This document shows, in pieces, positions 16,988 to 28,162 of a stretch of DNA of 64,000 nt. The position numbers were made by a program, and so were the translations under genes. The notes beneath the pieces were generated by a model that was not told the DNA's origin, made no database searches, and saw only the letters and a list, made by a program, of their open reading frames with translations. Position 1 is the stretch's first letter. The number at the start of each line of letters is the position of its first letter. Source of the stretch: an uncultured Cycloclasticus sp. (GTDB lineage: Bacteria; Pseudomonadota; Gammaproteobacteria; Methylococcales; Cycloclasticaceae); the NCBI GenBank assembly GCA_913060865.1, contig CAJXTU010000004.1:1-64000 (forward strand), read 5' to 3'.

Positions 16988-17710
16988 ATGTCATGGCTTT
17001 CAAACAAACCTATTCCCGTTAACGAACGACTAATTGTTGCCTTAGATGTGCCTGATATTCCAAGCGCTAAAGCGCTAGTTACTTTGCTAGGTGACAGCGT
17101 CGTATTTTATAAAGTAGGGCTTGAGCTGTTTATGTCGGGTAATTATTTTGATTTAATTGATTGGCTCAACGAACAAAATAAACGTATTTTCGTCGACCTT
17201 AAATTTTTTGACGTACCCGCAACTGTCGGCCGTGCCGTTAAGCAGTTGAGTGATAAAAAGGTCGATTTTGTTACTATTCATGGCAACGATGCCATTATGC
17301 AAGCTGCCGCTGATCAAAAAGGCAGCCTGAAAGTTCTCGCCGTCACCGTGTTAACCAGCTTAGACCGTGGCGATTTAGATGACCTAGGTTTTAAGTGTGA
17401 CGTAGAAAAACTCGTTACCTCACGCGCCAAACGTGCCATTGCGTTGGGTTGTGACGGTGTCATTTCGTCGGGCTTAGAAGCACCAGGACTCCGTGAATCT
17501 CTGGGTAAAAATTTCTTAGTGGTATCACCCGGCATTCGTCCCGTGGATAACCGCCCTGAAGATGATCAAAAACGTGTAGTCAGCGTTGAACAAGCCTTTT
17601 ACAATGGCGCTGACCACATTGTAGTAGGCCGCCCTATTCGTGATGCTCAAGACCCTCGACAGGCGGCTATGGATATACAAGATAGCATCCGTGCCGTCTT
17701 TAGTGATTAG
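16988..17710 (+). CDS. pyrF: Orotidine-5'-phosphate decarboxylase
   Basis: This cytoplasmic TIM-barrel enzyme of UMP synthesis has LIVALDVPD at the first strand, FYKVGLELF, the catalytic Lys/Asp cluster FVDLKFFDVPATV, and the phosphate site VVSPGIRP...GADHIVVGRPI. The start at 16988 (240 residues, normal for group 1 enzymes) is preferred to 16973: the first five extra codons are absent from the family, and GGAG at 16975-16978 can serve the inner ATG. A strong AAGGAG lies 23 bp downstream for the phasin gene, so the two probably share a transcript. Confidence 0.96.
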   Translation: MSWLSNKPIPVNERLIVALDVPDIPSAKALVTLLGDSVVFYKVGLELFMSGNYFDLIDWLNEQNKRIFVDLKFFDVPATVGRAVKQLSDKKVDFVTIHGNDAIMQAAADQKGSLKVLAVTVLTSLDRGDLDDLGFKCDVEKLVTSRAKRAIALGCDGVISSGLEAPGLRESLGKNFLVVSPGIRPVDNRPEDDQKRVVSVEQAFYNGADHIVVGRPIRDAQDPRQAAMDIQDSIRAVFSD

Positions 17711-17733
17711 CACTCAATTAGAAGGAGATAATT

Positions 17734-18090
17734 ATGGTTAAAGATATTAATGGTTTTACCCAACCTATTTCAAAGCTTGTTGAATTAAATACTCATCACT
17801 TTGATACCCTAATGGAAGCACAAAAAAAAGCAGCCGAAGATTACCGCACCCTTGTTCAACAACGCATGCAAACCGCAGCAGGTATTAAAGACCCCGTTGC
17901 TTTAGCAAGCTTTGTTACCGATCAAATGGCATTAGCTCAAAGTAACTATGAAAAAATGGTCGGTAATAGTCGCTCAATGTTTGAAGCCATGACAGGCTAT
18001 AACGCTGAGGTCATCCAATTATTTCAAGAAAGCACTGCTCAGCTTAAAGAAGAGATTAAAAAAGCAACAACGCATAAAACAAAAAAATAA
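17734..18090 (+). CDS. Phasin family protein 1
   Basis: This 118-residue, alpha-helical, soluble protein is of the PHA-granule phasin family (phasin_2 type). Sequence blocks are ELNTHHFDTLMEAQKKAAEDY, LASFVTDQMALAQ and EKMVGNSRSMFEAMTGYN, with a Lys-rich C-terminus. Phasins coat polyhydroxyalkanoate inclusions or act as general amphipathic chaperones. It has a strong Shine-Dalgarno (AAGGAG) right after pyrF. A paralogue follows at 18213. No PHA synthase lies in the window, so the link with granules is by family only. Confidence 0.82.
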   Translation: MVKDINGFTQPISKLVELNTHHFDTLMEAQKKAAEDYRTLVQQRMQTAAGIKDPVALASFVTDQMALAQSNYEKMVGNSRSMFEAMTGYNAEVIQLFQESTAQLKEEIKKATTHKTKK

Positions 18091-18112
18091 TACGCCACCT
18101 GTGTGTATTTTT
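18089..18112 (+). terminator. Probable terminator between the two phasin genes
   Basis: AATACGC (18089-18095) pairs with GTGTATT (18103-18109), 7 bp with one G-U, loop CACCTGT, ending in a five-T run. It overlaps the end of the phasin 1 stop codon. Confidence 0.5.
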
Positions 18113-18147
18113 AGACCTATACAAATGGAGGATAGCCTTATGATATG

Positions 18148-18176
18148 TTGCACCGCAATATTTAATAGTTTATACT
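18148..18176 (+). promoter_or_regulatory. Sigma-70 promoter of phasin 2
   Basis: TTGCAC (18148-18153), exact 17-bp spacer, TATACT (18171-18176). Five of six -10 bases match consensus. Transcription would start near 18183, about 30 bases before the phasin 2 ATG, with GGAG as Shine-Dalgarno. Confidence 0.8.
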
Positions 18177-18212
18177 GTGCCCAACTCAAATAAATCCTAA
18201 CGGAGAAATAAC

Positions 18213-18536
18213 ATGAATGACTTTAATGCTTTCGCGGCACCAATCACTAAGTTAATTGAATTAAACAAAGCTCAATTTGAAAAAATGGCCGCAGCTCAAC
18301 AAGAAGCTGCTAAAAATTACGCTCAACTAACTGAGGCTCGTATTAAAGCAGCAGTAACGATAAAAGATGCGGATGCGCTTAATACTTTTGTTAAAGAACA
18401 AGTTGAACTAGCTCAATCAGGTCTTGAGAAAATCGTTGCCGATAGCAAATCTTTATTTGAAGACACAAAAGCTTATAACGAACAAGTTTTAAACATCGTT
18501 AAAGAAAGCACTGCTGGGTTAACACCAAAGAAATAA
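18213..18536 (+). CDS. Phasin family protein 2
   Basis: This 107-residue paralogue aligns with phasin 1 along its whole length (IELNKAQFEKMAAAQQEAAK, FVKEQVELAQSGLEKI, then ESTAG near the end), rich in Ala, Lys, Glu and Gln and lacking Cys. It is predicted to be a helical amphipathic granule-surface or chaperone-like protein. It has its own strong promoter (18148-18176) and a strong terminator at 18558-18590, so it is a separate transcription unit from pyrF-phasin 1 and may be abundant. Confidence 0.83.
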   Translation: MNDFNAFAAPITKLIELNKAQFEKMAAAQQEAAKNYAQLTEARIKAAVTIKDADALNTFVKEQVELAQSGLEKIVADSKSLFEDTKAYNEQVLNIVKESTAGLTPKK

Positions 18537-18557
18537 GCACTTTTCAAATGCCCATAC

Positions 18558-18590
18558 AAAAGCCACGACCGTACGGTTGTGGCTTTTTTT
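18558..18590 (+). terminator. Rho-independent terminator after phasin 2
   Basis: AAAGCCACGACC and GGTTGTGGCTTT form a 12-bp stem with one G-U pair around loop GTAC, followed by an unbroken T-run to 18590. Very strong. Confidence 0.93.
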
Positions 18591-18703
18591 ATGAGCGAAA
18601 CTTTATTTAAAATAGAAACTATACCTTATAAAAGTTAAACTAGTGCCCTCAACGAATCGTACTCATTCGTCACTAAACAACTTAATTAATAAGGAGATTT
18701 CAA

Positions 18704-19768
18704 ATGGCTTTAATTTCTCTACGCCAACTACTCGACCACGCTGCTGAAAATGACTATGGCGTTCCTGCTTTTAATGCCAACAATATGGAGCAAGTTCATG
18801 CTGTTATGCAAGCAGCAGATGTAACAAATAGCCCCGTGATTATTCAAGGCTCTGCTGGCGCTAGAAAGTACGCGGGCTCTTCTTTTTTAAAGCATTTAAT
18901 TCTTGCTGCGGTAGAACAGTACCCACATATTCCCGTTGTTTTTCACCAAGATCACGGTACCAGTCCTGCCATTTGCCAACGGTCTATCCAATTAGGCTTC
19001 ACGTCAGTCATGATGGATGGTTCGTTAGAAGCCGATGGTAAAACACCTAGTAGCTACCAATATAATGTGGAGGTCACTAAAAAGACTGTTGAAATGTCGC
19101 ATGCGTGTGGCGTATCAGTTGAAGGCGAACTCGGTTGTTTAGGTTCATTAGAAACCGGAGAAGCAGGAGAAGAAGATGGTGTTGGCGCAACTGGCGTATT
19201 AACACATGAACAAATGCTTACCGACCCTGAAGAAGCTGCGGACTTTGTTAAACAAACCGGCGTTGACGCTCTCGCTATTGCTATTGGAACCAGTCATGGA
19301 GCATACAAATTCACTAAACCACCTACTGGCGACACATTAGCCATCCAACGTATCAAAGAGATTCATGCACGACTACCTAATACCCACCTTGTTATGCACG
19401 GTTCTTCATCGGTACCTCAAGATTGGTTGAAAACTGTTAATGATTTCGGAGGTGACCTTGGCCAAACATATGGCGTACCGGTTGAAGAGATTCAACAAGG
19501 CATCAAGTACGGTGTTCGTAAGGTCAATATAGATACTGACTTACGCCTAGCGAGTACAGGATCTATTCGCCAACACTTAGCAGAAAACCCTAAAAACTTT
19601 GACCCTAGAAAATTTCTAGCGGTATCAACTGTCGCCATGCAAAGTATTTGTGAAGCACGTATGAATGCTTTTGGAACATCAGGGCAGGCTAGCCAAATCA
19701 AACCGATTGACCTTGAAACTATGGTTCTTCGTTACGAATCAGGAGATCTCGACCCAGTGATTAATTAA
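18704..19768 (+). CDS. fba: Fructose-bisphosphate aldolase, class II
   Basis: This 354-residue zinc aldolase cleaves fructose-1,6-bisphosphate (or sedoheptulose bisphosphate) in glycolysis, gluconeogenesis or pentose recycling. Motifs: [12 protein letters not shown] at the start; HQDHG with zinc-binding His; the catalytic and metal region [36 protein letters not shown]; and KVNIDTDLR. The long inserted GEAGEEDG segment and the length match the Calvin-cycle-type class IIB subgroup. Clear AAGGAG precedes the ATG. The gene is monocistronic, with a long inverted repeat after it (19783-19827). Confidence 0.96.
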   Translation: MALISLRQLLDHAAENDYGVPAFNANNMEQVHAVMQAADVTNSPVIIQGSAGARKYAGSSFLKHLILAAVEQYPHIPVVFHQDHGTSPAICQRSIQLGFTSVMMDGSLEADGKTPSSYQYNVEVTKKTVEMSHACGVSVEGELGCLGSLETGEAGEEDGVGATGVLTHEQMLTDPEEAADFVKQTGVDALAIAIGTSHGAYKFTKPPTGDTLAIQRIKEIHARLPNTHLVMHGSSSVPQDWLKTVNDFGGDLGQTYGVPVEEIQQGIKYGVRKVNIDTDLRLASTGSIRQHLAENPKNFDPRKFLAVSTVAMQSICEARMNAFGTSGQASQIKPIDLETMVLRYESGDLDPVIN

Positions 19769-19782
19769 CTTGAAACTTTCTG

Positions 19783-19827
19783 GCACATTGACTTTCTAAT
19801 TAAAAAATCAGGAAAACGTCAATGTGC
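19783..19827 (+). repeat. Inverted repeat downstream of fba
   Basis: GCACATTGAC (19783-19792) and GTCAATGTGC (19818-19827) are perfect 10-bp complements; TTTC and GAAA inside can add to the stem after a one-base bulge. No T-run follows. It may stabilise the fba 3' end or be a non-canonical terminator. Confidence 0.6.
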
Positions 19828-20010
19828 TAGGTTATTAGCTGCCCCTATTCACTCTTCTAGTTATATCAGTCGTTTTATTTTTACGCCTTCACCCATTAAT
19901 TTTTGAATCAGAAAACCCCACCTCTCGATTTTTTAATCGCTTGGCACTTAGACAACTACAAATACAGTAATTAGTTACTTTTTACTAAAAACTCAACTAA
20001 TCTATAGGGC

Positions 20011-21429
20011 ATGTTTAAAGCAACATTCATCAAGTTTTCTTTTCTTTTTCAACTGTTTTTTTTGTTGAGCTGCTCTCAACCCCCAACTTTGTTAGAGTCT
20101 GTGATTAATCGTGGCGAACTTGTCGTTCTAACACGAGTAGACCCAACGACCTATATGCTTGATGAGTCTGTACCTTATGGCTTTGAATACGAGTTAGCTT
20201 CTCTATTTGCAAACGACCTTGGTGTCAACGTTCGTTTTATCATTCCAGATAAGTTCCAACAATTATTACAATTAACCACCGAGCACGAAGCTGATTTTGT
20301 GGCTGCAGGATTAAGCATTACCCCTGAACGTGAACAACTACTCCATTTCACGCCACCTTATTATAAGGTAACACAACAAGTTGTTTACCATTACCGAACA
20401 CGCCGACCTAAATCAACCTCTCAACTGACGAGTCCTTTCTTCGAAGTACTGTCCGATACAAGCCATGCCGAAAACCTTCGCAAGTTAAAAGCTTCTCATC
20501 CAAAACTGTCTTGGGATGAAGTCACCGATAGTACGGTTTTAGAATTGGTATCCATGGTCAATGATCATTTACTTGATTACACCATTGTAGATTCCAATCA
20601 ATTCCAAATTATTCGAAGCCATTATCCAAACCTAAATGTTGCTTTTGATATTTCAAAACCTGAAAAAATAGCGTGGGCCTTTCCCTTAAGTGAAGACCAC
20701 AGCTTATACAATGAAGCCGTTAAGTTCCTTGCTAAAATAAAATCCAACGGAGTACTCAATCAGCTCCAAGATAAGTACTTCGGCTATTCCAAACAATTAA
20801 ACTACGTTGGCATTTGCACATTCAGGCAGCATGTACAAAGTAGGCTTCCTAAATTAAAAAGTTTCTTTCATCGTGCAGCTGACAAATATCAACTGGACTG
20901 GAAATTACTGGCAGCAGTGGCTTACCAAGAGTCGCATTGGGATCAACACGCTGTATCACCCACTGGCGTGCGTGGCATTATGATGCTTACTAAGGCTACC
21001 GCCAAACAGATGAACGTCAAAAATCGATTAGACCCCGAACAGAGCATCGAAGGGGGTGCACGTTATTTATCAACTCGATTAAAAAAAATACCTAAGCGCA
21101 TCACTGAGCCTGACAAAACTTGGATGGCACTCGCCTCGTACAATATTGGTTTAGGCCATTTGGAGGACGCGCGTATATTAACCCAACAGCAAAATGGAGA
21201 TCCTGATAAGTGGGTTGATGTAAAACAGCGCCTACCACTTCTTGCTGAGAAAAAGTGGTATGAACAAACAAAGCATGGCTACGCGCGCGGTAAAGAGCCG
21301 GTTACTTACATTGACAATGTTCGGCACTACTTCAATATGTTAAATCAGCTTGAGTCTGACGAAATAAAAAGCGAACAAAATAGGCCTAATACCGATTCAG
21401 CTTTAGACAAAAAACTACCGGCTCTATAA
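20011..21429 (+). CDS. mltF: Membrane-bound lytic murein transglycosylase F
   Basis: The 472-residue lipoprotein has lipobox LLSC (Cys21) after a hydrophobic signal. Residues about 30-255 form a periplasmic solute-binding-protein-like (SBP_bac_3) regulatory domain. Residues about 280-420 form an SLT lysozyme-like domain with catalytic Glu in AYQESHWD, then GVRGIMMLT and ASYNIGLGH. This is exactly the MltF architecture. It cleaves peptidoglycan to 1,6-anhydromuramyl products at the outer membrane. It is monocistronic; its 3' end overlaps the convergent hydrolase gene by 6 bp. Confidence 0.94.
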   Translation: MFKATFIKFSFLFQLFFLLSCSQPPTLLESVINRGELVVLTRVDPTTYMLDESVPYGFEYELASLFANDLGVNVRFIIPDKFQQLLQLTTEHEADFVAAGLSITPEREQLLHFTPPYYKVTQQVVYHYRTRRPKSTSQLTSPFFEVLSDTSHAENLRKLKASHPKLSWDEVTDSTVLELVSMVNDHLLDYTIVDSNQFQIIRSHYPNLNVAFDISKPEKIAWAFPLSEDHSLYNEAVKFLAKIKSNGVLNQLQDKYFGYSKQLNYVGICTFRQHVQSRLPKLKSFFHRAADKYQLDWKLLAAVAYQESHWDQHAVSPTGVRGIMMLTKATAKQMNVKNRLDPEQSIEGGARYLSTRLKKIPKRITEPDKTWMALASYNIGLGHLEDARILTQQQNGDPDKWVDVKQRLPLLAEKKWYEQTKHGYARGKEPVTYIDNVRHYFNMLNQLESDEIKSEQNRPNTDSALDKKLPAL

Positions 21430-22257
21430 TTGTCGCTTCATCCAAGCAATACAATAATCGAATACATCTTCTTTTTCAGGCTCATGATGCAATTCATGAT
21501 AAAAATCGTCCCATATTTTCAATGTACATTGCTGACCAGCACGCTCGGCAAAGAACGTAGTGGCTTTATGGCAGGTCAACTCATCAGCATTACCATGCAT
21601 CATCAATATAGGAAAGTCTACTAGTGATGCTTCTTCCAATAGGCGCTCACCCTCCTCCAACAGTTGAGTTCCTAATTTAGCTGAAATTTTATCGTGATTA
21701 AAGGAGTCCTCTTTACGGCTTTCTAATAGCGCCTTATCTCTAGTTAATACCCGTGGATCAATCTCATTAGACAGCGACAAAGTTGGCCAGAAAGACTGCA
21801 CAAAACGCCCTAACTTGACCTTCCACTTAGGTGGTTCAAAAGCCGGCTTTAACATGGGTGAACTTAAAATGACGCCTTTATATTTTCCTGGATGTGATAA
21901 AACATATTTAATTGCTAGTGTAGCGCCCAAACTGTGGCCGTAGATAAAGTGAGGTTTTTCAACATCAATGTTTGATACCTTATACAAAAACCAGTCGATA
22001 TCTCGTATCATTTGTTGAAAATCGTCACTATGACCTCGCTGACCATCAGACTTTCCATGTCCACGTAAATCAAACGAAACCACCTCTACACCACGAGAAG
22101 TATAGTATTCAGCCATATTAGAATAGCGCCCGCTATGTTCCCCCAAACCATGAATAAGACAAACTACCATGGTAGGCTCACCGTCAGGTTGCCATCTAAC
22201 TGCATGCATAGGCATTCCATCACAGGCCAGCCATTTAGTTTCACTGTGTTTTGTCAT
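21424..22257 (-). CDS. Alpha/beta hydrolase, monoacylglycerol lipase/lysophospholipase type
   Basis: This 277-residue hydrolase_4-family protein has no signal peptide. The oxyanion motif is HGLGEHSGRY, followed by FDLRGHGKSDG, the nucleophile elbow GHSLGA (Ser at about 114), MMHGNADELT with the acidic residue, and a final FYHELHHEP with the catalytic His. This set is typical of bacterial monoacylglycerol lipases and PldB-like lysophospholipases. The substrate is not determinable here. Convergent with mltF, and about 110 bp downstream of the tadA end in the same direction. Confidence 0.86.
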   Translation of the reverse strand: MTKHSETKWLACDGMPMHAVRWQPDGEPTMVVCLIHGLGEHSGRYSNMAEYYTSRGVEVVSFDLRGHGKSDGQRGHSDDFQQMIRDIDWFLYKVSNIDVEKPHFIYGHSLGATLAIKYVLSHPGKYKGVILSSPMLKPAFEPPKWKVKLGRFVQSFWPTLSLSNEIDPRVLTRDKALLESRKEDSFNHDKISAKLGTQLLEEGERLLEEASLVDFPILMMHGNADELTCHKATTFFAERAGQQCTLKIWDDFYHELHHEPEKEDVFDYCIAWMKRQL

Positions 22258-22366
22258 GACTCACCTTCTTTCATAACCAATACATTAAGTCTAGCGGTTG
22301 AAAGCACAATCAATATTTAAAAGCTTGCTGCTTATGAAGTTTATCAACAAAATATCAGCGGTTGTA

Positions 22367-22813
22367 TTAACGTCTCTTTTTAAAGAATGATGTTAACAAC
22401 GTAGAACACTCATTAGCGAGCACTTCACCCTTCCATTCAACATGGTGGTTTGTGTAATCGGCTTTGGTTAATGTTAATGCGCTACAAACTGCCCCCCTTT
22501 TCTCATCTAACGCACCAAACACAATACGTTTAATACGGGCGTGTTGAATTGCTCCCATGCACATCACACAGGGCTCAAGGGTAACAAAAAGTGTTGTTTC
22601 AACGAGGCGGTAATTATTAAGTTGCTGGCCAGCTGCACGTATCGCCATTATTTCTGCGTGTGCGGTAGAGTCATTATTCTTTATCGGAAGGTTAAAACCT
22701 TCACCGACGCATTGATTATCTTTAACAATAATCGCGCCGACCGGTACTTCACCGAGTTCTTCCGCTTTATGCGCTAAGGCTATTGCCTTGCGCATCCAAG
22801 CTTCATCATCCAT
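22367..22813 (-). CDS. tadA: tRNA-specific adenosine deaminase TadA
   Basis: This 148-residue zinc deaminase converts adenosine 34 of tRNA-Arg(ACG) to inosine. The active site is complete: HAEIMAI (His ligand and proton-shuttling Glu) and PCVMC (two Cys ligands), plus GEVPVGAIIV near the N-terminus. Length is normal. It lies 10 bp after guaA and is most likely its last co-transcribed partner, giving guaB-guaA-tadA, as in several gammaproteobacteria. Confidence 0.96.
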   Translation of the reverse strand: MDDEAWMRKAIALAHKAEELGEVPVGAIIVKDNQCVGEGFNLPIKNNDSTAHAEIMAIRAAGQQLNNYRLVETTLFVTLEPCVMCMGAIQHARIKRIVFGALDEKRGAVCSALTLTKADYTNHHVEWKGEVLANECSTLLTSFFKKRR

Positions 22814-22823
22814 TAAAAGCTAA

Positions 22824-24413
22824 CTATTCCCACTCTATGGTTGCTGGTGGTTTACCTGAAATATCGTAGGTGACACGGGAAATGCCAGATATTTCATTGA
22901 TAATTCGGTTAGAGACATGACCCAAAAAGTCATAAGGCAATTGCGCCCAGCGAGCGGTCATGAAGTCGATCGTTTCAACAGCACGTAGCGCAATAACATA
23001 TTCATAACGGCGTCCATCGCCTGTAACACCTACCGATTTTATGGGCAGAAACACAGCAAATGCTTGGCTAGTTTTATGGTACAGGTCGTTTTTATACAGT
23101 TCGCTAATAAAAATATCGTCTGCAAGACGTAATAAATCTGCGTATTCTTTTTTAACTTCCCCAAGAATTCGAACGCCTAAGCCTGGGCCGGGGAAAGGAT
23201 GCCGGTACACCATATCAGATGGCAAACCTAGCTCTACACCTATTTGTCGAACTTCATCTTTAAATAGTTCCCGCAACGGCTCAACAAGCTTTAACTTCAT
23301 ATCTTTAGGCAAGCCGCCTACATTATGATGTGATTTAATAAGGTGTGCCTTGCCTGTTTTAGCCCCTGCTGACTCAATAACATCTGGGTAAATCGTACCT
23401 TGAGCTAGCCATTTTGCATTGGTTAACTTGGCTGATTCTTCATCAAAGATTTCAACGAATAAGTTGCCAATAATAATCCTTTTTTTCTCGGGGTCAGACA
23501 CATCCTTTAATTTATCGAGGTATCGCTGCTCAGCATTAACTCGTATAACCTTAACGCCCATATGCTCTGCAAACATAGCCATCACTTGATCGCCTTCGTT
23601 TAGGCGCAGCAAGCCCGTATCAACAAACACACAAATCAGTTGATCGCCAATCGCTTTATGTAACAGTGCTGCAACAACGGATGAGTCAACTCCACCTGAT
23701 AAACCTAGGACAACTTGCTCGTTACCTACTTGCTCACGAACCGATTCGATACTGGTATCAATAATATTTTTTGATGTCCACAATGCTTCACATTGACAAA
23801 TTTCCAACACAAAGCGGCTTAAAATTCGCCCCCCTTGTTTTGTATGCGTGACCTCAGGGTGAAACTGTAAGCCGTAAAATTGCTTATCCTCGTTAGCCAT
23901 GCCGGCTATGGGCGCGCTATTTGTACTAGCCATCAATTTGAAACCTGGCGGCAACTCCACCACTTTATCACCATGGCTCATCCAAACATCCAACATGCCA
24001 TAGCCTTCCGGCGTCATATGATCTTCAATATCTCTTAATAACTCCGTATGCCCGCGCGCACGTATACTCGCGTAGCCAAACTCTTTGTGTTCAGACGCTT
24101 CTACACAACCACCCAATTGAGCAGCCATAGTTTGCATGCCGTAGCAAATACCTAATACCGGTATTCCTAATTCGAAAACAATCGCCGGTGCTTGCGGCGC
24201 ATCACCCTCAGTCACGGTCTCTGGACCACCAGATAACACAATACCATTCGCCTTAAAATCGCTAATGGCTTGAGGCTCAACATCATAAGGGTAAATTTCA
24301 CAATAAACGCCAATTTCTCGAACGCGCCTTGCGATTAACTGAGTATATTGCGAGCCAAAATCTAAAATAAGAATTTTATGAGTATGGATATCTTCGTATT
24401 GCTGTGTATTCAA
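22824..24413 (-). CDS. guaA: GMP synthase (glutamine-hydrolysing)
   Basis: The 529-residue enzyme makes GMP from XMP. An N-terminal class I amidotransferase domain shows GICYGMQ (catalytic Cys) and [10 protein letters not shown] (His/Glu). The ATP-pyrophosphatase domain has the PP-loop [14 protein letters not shown]. The C-terminal dimerisation domain ends [17 protein letters not shown], the conserved terminus. The start may be at the second-best codon a few residues in, since the family often begins near [11 protein letters not shown]. Directly downstream of guaB (15 bp). Confidence 0.97.
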   Translation of the reverse strand: MNTQQYEDIHTHKILILDFGSQYTQLIARRVREIGVYCEIYPYDVEPQAISDFKANGIVLSGGPETVTEGDAPQAPAIVFELGIPVLGICYGMQTMAAQLGGCVEASEHKEFGYASIRARGHTELLRDIEDHMTPEGYGMLDVWMSHGDKVVELPPGFKLMASTNSAPIAGMANEDKQFYGLQFHPEVTHTKQGGRILSRFVLEICQCEALWTSKNIIDTSIESVREQVGNEQVVLGLSGGVDSSVVAALLHKAIGDQLICVFVDTGLLRLNEGDQVMAMFAEHMGVKVIRVNAEQRYLDKLKDVSDPEKKRIIIGNLFVEIFDEESAKLTNAKWLAQGTIYPDVIESAGAKTGKAHLIKSHHNVGGLPKDMKLKLVEPLRELFKDEVRQIGVELGLPSDMVYRHPFPGPGLGVRILGEVKKEYADLLRLADDIFISELYKNDLYHKTSQAFAVFLPIKSVGVTGDGRRYEYVIALRAVETIDFMTARWAQLPYDFLGHVSNRIINEISGISRVTYDISGKPPATIEWE

Positions 24414-24428
24414 ACTAAACCTCGTTGT

Positions 24429-25958
<1,530 letters not shown>

Positions 25959-25982
25959 CTATATACCTATCTTTCCGGCTTT

Positions 25983-27329
25983 ATGCACGATAACAATCAT
26001 ATCTACAGCGTTTCCGAACTTTGCCGAGAAACCCGCCTTTTACTCGAAGGGACTTTCCTAACACTCAGTATTGAGGGTGAAATTTCCAACCTATCGCGGC
26101 CCGCATCAGGACATATATACTTCACGCTAAAAGACGACAAGGCCCAAGTACAGTGCGCAATGTTTCGTACACCACTTCGCAAAGTAGGTTTCAAGCCAGA
26201 CAACGGCACACGAGTGATGTTAAACGCCCGTGTTAGCTTGTACGAAGCACGCGGCAACTTCCAGTTAATCGTTGAACAAATGGAAACAGCGGGTGAAGGT
26301 GCTCTTCGACAACAATATGAAGCACTAAAACAAAAACTTTCAAACGAAGGGCTTTATGATGAAGTTCATAAAAAACAACTGCCTGAATTAGCTAAAAAGC
26401 TCGGCGTTATCACTTCATCTAGTGGCGCTGCTATCCACGATATTTTAACCGTTTTAAACAGCCGTTTCCCTTCTCTACCTGTTCTTATTTATCCAGTTAC
26501 CGTTCAAGGTGAACGTGCTAAACACGAGATTGTCGATGCGATTGAGCTGGCTAATAAGCGCGAAGACTGTGACGTCCTTATCCTTGCGCGTGGAGGCGGG
26601 TCACTAGAAGATTTATGGGCATTTAACGAGGAAATTGTTGCCCGAGCTATTTACAATTCAACGTTACCCATTATCAGCGCCATTGGACATGAAGTTGATT
26701 TCACTATTGCAGACTTTGTTGCCGATTATCGCGCGCCAACGCCTTCGGCAGCGGCCGAATGCATTAGCCCAGACCAGCACCAATGGCTTAGCCACTTAAA
26801 TTATTTAGCAAAGCAATTATCGACAGCGATATACCGTGATTTATCCGATAAAAATCAACAGTTAACACAATATCATCATCGGCTGAAACGTGCCCACCCT
26901 GGGATGCAGCTTCAAATGCATGCCCAGCGCCTTGATGATTACCAGCTACGTTTATTACAGACACCTAAGCAAATTTTGCAGCAACACCAATTACGTTTCG
27001 CCGAGCTCAAGTCAAGGTTAGTCAATAGCAATCCTATTCAACGTACTCATACGTTACAACAGCGTTTAAGCTTCTTTCAACAACGTTTGCCCTTGCTTAT
27101 TGAGCATCAACTTCAACGGGCTAGAATTCGCTTCACGGACTGTAATAGGGGCTTAGAAACACTCAGCCCTTTAGCGACACTTTCTAGGGGCTATAGCATT
27201 AGTAAGCGTGATAGCGATGGTACAATCATCAAGTCCACTCAACATCTTAGGTTGGGAGACAAAATCAATGTCCAATTAATTGATGGAACATTAACAACCA
27301 GCATAGAAGCCATTAATGAAAACAGTTAA
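25983..27329 (+). CDS. xseA: Exodeoxyribonuclease VII large subunit
   Basis: The 448-residue nuclease subunit acts on single-stranded DNA. An OB-fold domain is at about 8-105 (IEGEISNLSRPASGHIYFTLKD), then the catalytic domain with ARGGGSLEDLWAFNEE and SAIGHEVDFTIADFVAD, and a long helical C-terminal part. The real start is ATG 25983 (MHDNNHIYSV), since the 34 upstream codons lack homologous character and would run into the guaB promoter. The small subunit xseB is not adjacent. The last 14 bp overlap the next gene. Confidence 0.95.
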   Translation: MHDNNHIYSVSELCRETRLLLEGTFLTLSIEGEISNLSRPASGHIYFTLKDDKAQVQCAMFRTPLRKVGFKPDNGTRVMLNARVSLYEARGNFQLIVEQMETAGEGALRQQYEALKQKLSNEGLYDEVHKKQLPELAKKLGVITSSSGAAIHDILTVLNSRFPSLPVLIYPVTVQGERAKHEIVDAIELANKREDCDVLILARGGGSLEDLWAFNEEIVARAIYNSTLPIISAIGHEVDFTIADFVADYRAPTPSAAAECISPDQHQWLSHLNYLAKQLSTAIYRDLSDKNQQLTQYHHRLKRAHPGMQLQMHAQRLDDYQLRLLQTPKQILQQHQLRFAELKSRLVNSNPIQRTHTLQQRLSFFQQRLPLLIEHQLQRARIRFTDCNRGLETLSPLATLSRGYSISKRDSDGTIIKSTQHLRLGDKINVQLIDGTLTTSIEAINENS

Positions 27330-28161
27330 ATACCAACTATTTCTAATCGGCCTGCTTTTATCAGGGCTAGCCTACGCATTCCCTCAGCACCAGCCTGTGC
27401 CGGGTGGTATTGCCATTGTTCCTCTCATAACTAAAACGCAACCACTCATTTATTACAATAAGCGAAAGGTATTAACCGTTTTTAAAGACAATAAATGGCT
27501 AGCGGTGGTTGGAATACCCTTATCAGAAAAACCTGGGGTGCATCAAATAAGCGATGTCAGCATGAGGCAATCTATTTCCTTTAATGTCATCGACAAAACC
27601 TATCCTGCGCAGCATATTACGTTAAAAAAGACCGCTAAAAACAAACGCATGATAAACCCAAATAAGATGGATATGGAGCGGATAACGCGTGAAAGAAAAA
27701 CACTCTCAACCGCTCTGTCAACTTGGAGTGAAATGCCAGCCAATGTTGACTTTATTTTGCCCGCCCTTGGCCGTTTAAGCAGCCCTTTTGGGCTAAAGCG
27801 TTTTTTTAACGAACAGGCCAGAAAACCACATAGCGGCCTAGATATTGCCGCCCCGACAGGCAGCGATGTTATCGCCCCAGCTAATGGTATTATCATTGAT
27901 GTTGGTGACTATTTTTTTAACGGCAACACAGTGCTTGTTGATCACGGGCAGGGGCTTATTAGTGGATACTTCCATTTAAGTAAAACACTAGTCAGCATCG
28001 GCGACACGGTTAAACAAGGACAAAAAATAGCTAAAATAGGGGCCACAGGTCGCGTAACAGGACCTCATCTACATTGGAACGTCTACCTCAATAACACCAA
28101 GGTTGACCCCGCCCTTTTTATTAGCGACCATATACACAAACTCTCCACAAAGAAAAAATAA
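27316..28161 (+). CDS. Periplasmic M23-family metallopeptidase
   Basis: The 281-residue protein has a signal peptide (hydrophobic 6-20, cleavage after AYA). An N-terminal beta-rich region is followed by a LytM/M23 domain at about 150-265, with zinc ligands and catalytic residues in HSGLDIAAPTG and GPHLHWNVY, and a Gly-rich strand GNTVLVDHGQGLISGYFHL. The complete H-xxx-D / HxH set suggests an active peptidoglycan endopeptidase that cuts cross-links. It overlaps xseA by 14 bp and is followed after 1 bp by the small zinc-ribbon gene, so the three form an operon. Confidence 0.9.
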   Translation: MKTVKYQLFLIGLLLSGLAYAFPQHQPVPGGIAIVPLITKTQPLIYYNKRKVLTVFKDNKWLAVVGIPLSEKPGVHQISDVSMRQSISFNVIDKTYPAQHITLKKTAKNKRMINPNKMDMERITRERKTLSTALSTWSEMPANVDFILPALGRLSSPFGLKRFFNEQARKPHSGLDIAAPTGSDVIAPANGIIIDVGDYFFNGNTVLVDHGQGLISGYFHLSKTLVSIGDTVKQGQKIAKIGATGRVTGPHLHWNVYLNNTKVDPALFISDHIHKLSTKKK

Positions 28162-28162
28162 C

